A stretch of DNA of 64,000 nucleotides, taken from Trinickia violacea (GTDB taxonomy: Bacteria; Pseudomonadota; Gammaproteobacteria; Burkholderiales; Burkholderiaceae). The translations under genes were made by a program, and so were the position numbers. The notes under the pieces are model-generated. The model searched no databases. It worked only from the letters and a program-made list of their open reading frames with translations, and was not told where the DNA came from. Position 1 is the first letter of the stretch. Every line of letters begins with the position of its first letter. Positions 63,249 to 64,000 of this stretch are shown here, one piece after another. The stretch lies in assembly GCF_005280735.1 (NCBI RefSeq), contig NZ_CP040077.1, positions 4,711,918 to 4,775,917 of the forward strand. The letters run 5' to 3'.

Positions 63249-63303
63249 TGTGGATAACTTACTTGGCACGCGTTTTTGGCGGTAGAATCTCGCCTTATCC
63301 AAA
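63249..63303. promoter_or_regulatory. DnaA boxes upstream of dnaA
   Basis: One exact TGTGGATAA at 63249-63257 and one single-mismatch TTATCCAAA at 63295-63303 in the 409-base rpmH-dnaA gap. They fit DnaA autoregulation; the cluster is thin for a full replication origin. Confidence 0.6.
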
Positions 63304-63457
63304 GAATCCAGCACGCCGCTTCGGCCCGCTTGTTCGCCGCAAACCTTTGTCGCACAAGCCTCCGGAGCGTGTCCGCATTGCCGTTCAGGGTCCTGTTGCG
63401 CACGAGCGACAGATAGCGGCGGCGGGCAGTCGTGCGCTAAAAAACGATAGCACCTTG

Positions 63458-64000
63458 ATGAACGAATTCTGGCAACACTGTTCCGCACTGCTGGAGCGTG
63501 AGCTGACGCCCCAGCAGTACGTGACGTGGATCAAACCGTTGGCGCCGGTCGCCTTCGACGCCGACGCGAACACGCTGTCCATCGCCGCGCCGAACCGCTT
63601 CAAGCTCGACTGGGTCAAGAGCCAGTTTTCCGGCCGCATTTCCGATCTGGCCCGCGATTTCTGGCAGGCGCCGGTCGAAGTCCAGTTTGTTCTCGATCCA
63701 AAGGCGGGCATGCGTGCGCCGATGAGCACGTCGGGTGCGCCCGCGCCGTCCGGCGGCGCGCCGCGCTCGCCGGAGTCCGCGGTGGTGAACCGCACGGGCG
63801 CCGCGGCGGTCGACGCCGCCGTCAGCGCAGTGCAGGCCGCCCAGGCGCAAAAGGCCGGCGGTTCGGCTGGCACGTCGAGTGCTGCCGACGATGCCGCCGA
63901 CCTCGACCTCCCAAGCCTCGACGCAAACGAAGCCGCCGCCGCGCGCCGCACCTGGCGCCCGGGCTCGGGTGGCGCGCCGGGCAACCCCGAATCCGACTCG
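63458..64000 (+). CDS. dnaA: Chromosomal replication initiator protein DnaA (partial, 3' end outside window)
   Basis: 181 residues visible from ATG 63458 (MNEFWQHCSALLERELTPQQ). Domain I (VTWIKPLAPVAFD, FKLDWVKSQFSGRI) is followed by a long Ala/Gly/Pro/Ser-rich domain II linker; the AAA+ domain lies beyond the window. Initiates replication by binding TTATNCACA boxes, several of which occur here and at 20-23.5 kb. Confidence 0.97.
   Translation, partial: MNEFWQHCSALLERELTPQQYVTWIKPLAPVAFDADANTLSIAAPNRFKLDWVKSQFSGRISDLARDFWQAPVEVQFVLDPKAGMRAPMSTSGAPAPSGGAPRSPESAVVNRTGAAAVDAAVSAVQAAQAQKAGGSAGTSSAADDAADLDLPSLDANEAAAARRTWRPGSGGAPGNPESDS

Noticed and set aside
63049..63457. Full oriC directly upstream of dnaA
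   Set aside because: Only one exact DnaA box and no repeat cluster; kept as an autoregulatory site instead.
1..64000. CRISPR arrays, IS elements, prophage, tRNA and rRNA genes
   Set aside because: No regularly spaced repeats, transposase or integrase motifs, or cloverleaf/rRNA signatures were found on either strand by reading.

Overview
The window is about 64 kb of GC-rich (roughly 63-65 % by eye) DNA from the main chromosome of a Burkholderia sensu lato species (Burkholderia/Paraburkholderia/Caballeronia/Trinickia group). Three things point there: the dnaA-rpmH-rnpA-yidD-yidC-mnmE block, a Burkholderia-type type II secretion (gsp) locus with a reversed gspC, and betaproteobacterial small families (DUF3717, DUF4148). 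No rRNA, tRNA, insertion sequence, prophage or CRISPR array was seen. It is mostly chromosomal core near the replication origin, with a more variable stretch at about 50-57.5 kb.

Layout. 0-6.4 kb: a partial branched-chain-type substrate-binding protein, the relic of a second copy, and a livGFKHM amino-acid ABC operon, all on the minus strand. 6.6-10.9 kb: a GMC dehydrogenase and a CoA-acylating semialdehyde dehydrogenase, divergent from a LysR regulator. 11-13.6 kb: a CYTH protein and the phenylalanine hydroxylase genes phhA-phhB with a divergent Lrp regulator. 13.7-19.7 kb: DUF3717, a two-component system, a SET-domain protein, an old-yellow-enzyme reductase, a glutamine amidotransferase and a MarR regulator with a cysteine-rich tail. 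20.0-23.5 kb: ybdK and a cation/proton antiporter, flanked by two diverged inverted copies of a DnaA-box module. 23.5-28.2 kb: mnmC, hupB (HU), a COG0523 metallochaperone GTPase and a lytic transglycosylase. 28.7-40.5 kb: gspDEF, gspC (reverse), gspGHIJKLMN. 40.6-45.3 kb: an outer-membrane efflux channel, a MarR regulator and an EmrB-type exporter without an EmrA gene. 45.2-49.7 kb: a lipoprotein, gshA and the ada-alkA alkylation-repair pair. 49.9-57.8 kb: a probable small RNA, small proteins, a truncated speG, an IclR regulator and two DUF4148 proteins. 58-64 kb: mnmE, an HTH regulator, yidC, yidD, rnpA, rpmH and the start of dnaA.

How the genes fit together. The gsp locus encodes an almost complete type II secretion machine (no gspO peptidase or gspS pilotin here). 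PhhA and PhhB oxidise phenylalanine to tyrosine and recycle the pterin cofactor. Ada and AlkA share an operon for alkylation damage. MnmE and MnmC act on the same wobble-uridine tRNA modification. RnpA, YidD and YidC form the usual RNA-processing/membrane-insertion block opposite dnaA.

The two most unusual observations are (1) the pair of inverted ~280-bp modules at 20022-20304 and 23192-23487. They share DnaA boxes, GTATAC/GTTTAC/GTTAAC elements and internal spacing, and are a candidate bipartite replication origin or DnaA-titration locus about 40 kb from dnaA. (2) A compact intergenic transcription unit at about 49920-50016, with a near-consensus promoter, a repeated anti-Shine-Dalgarno motif and an intrinsic terminator, which looks like a regulatory small RNA.
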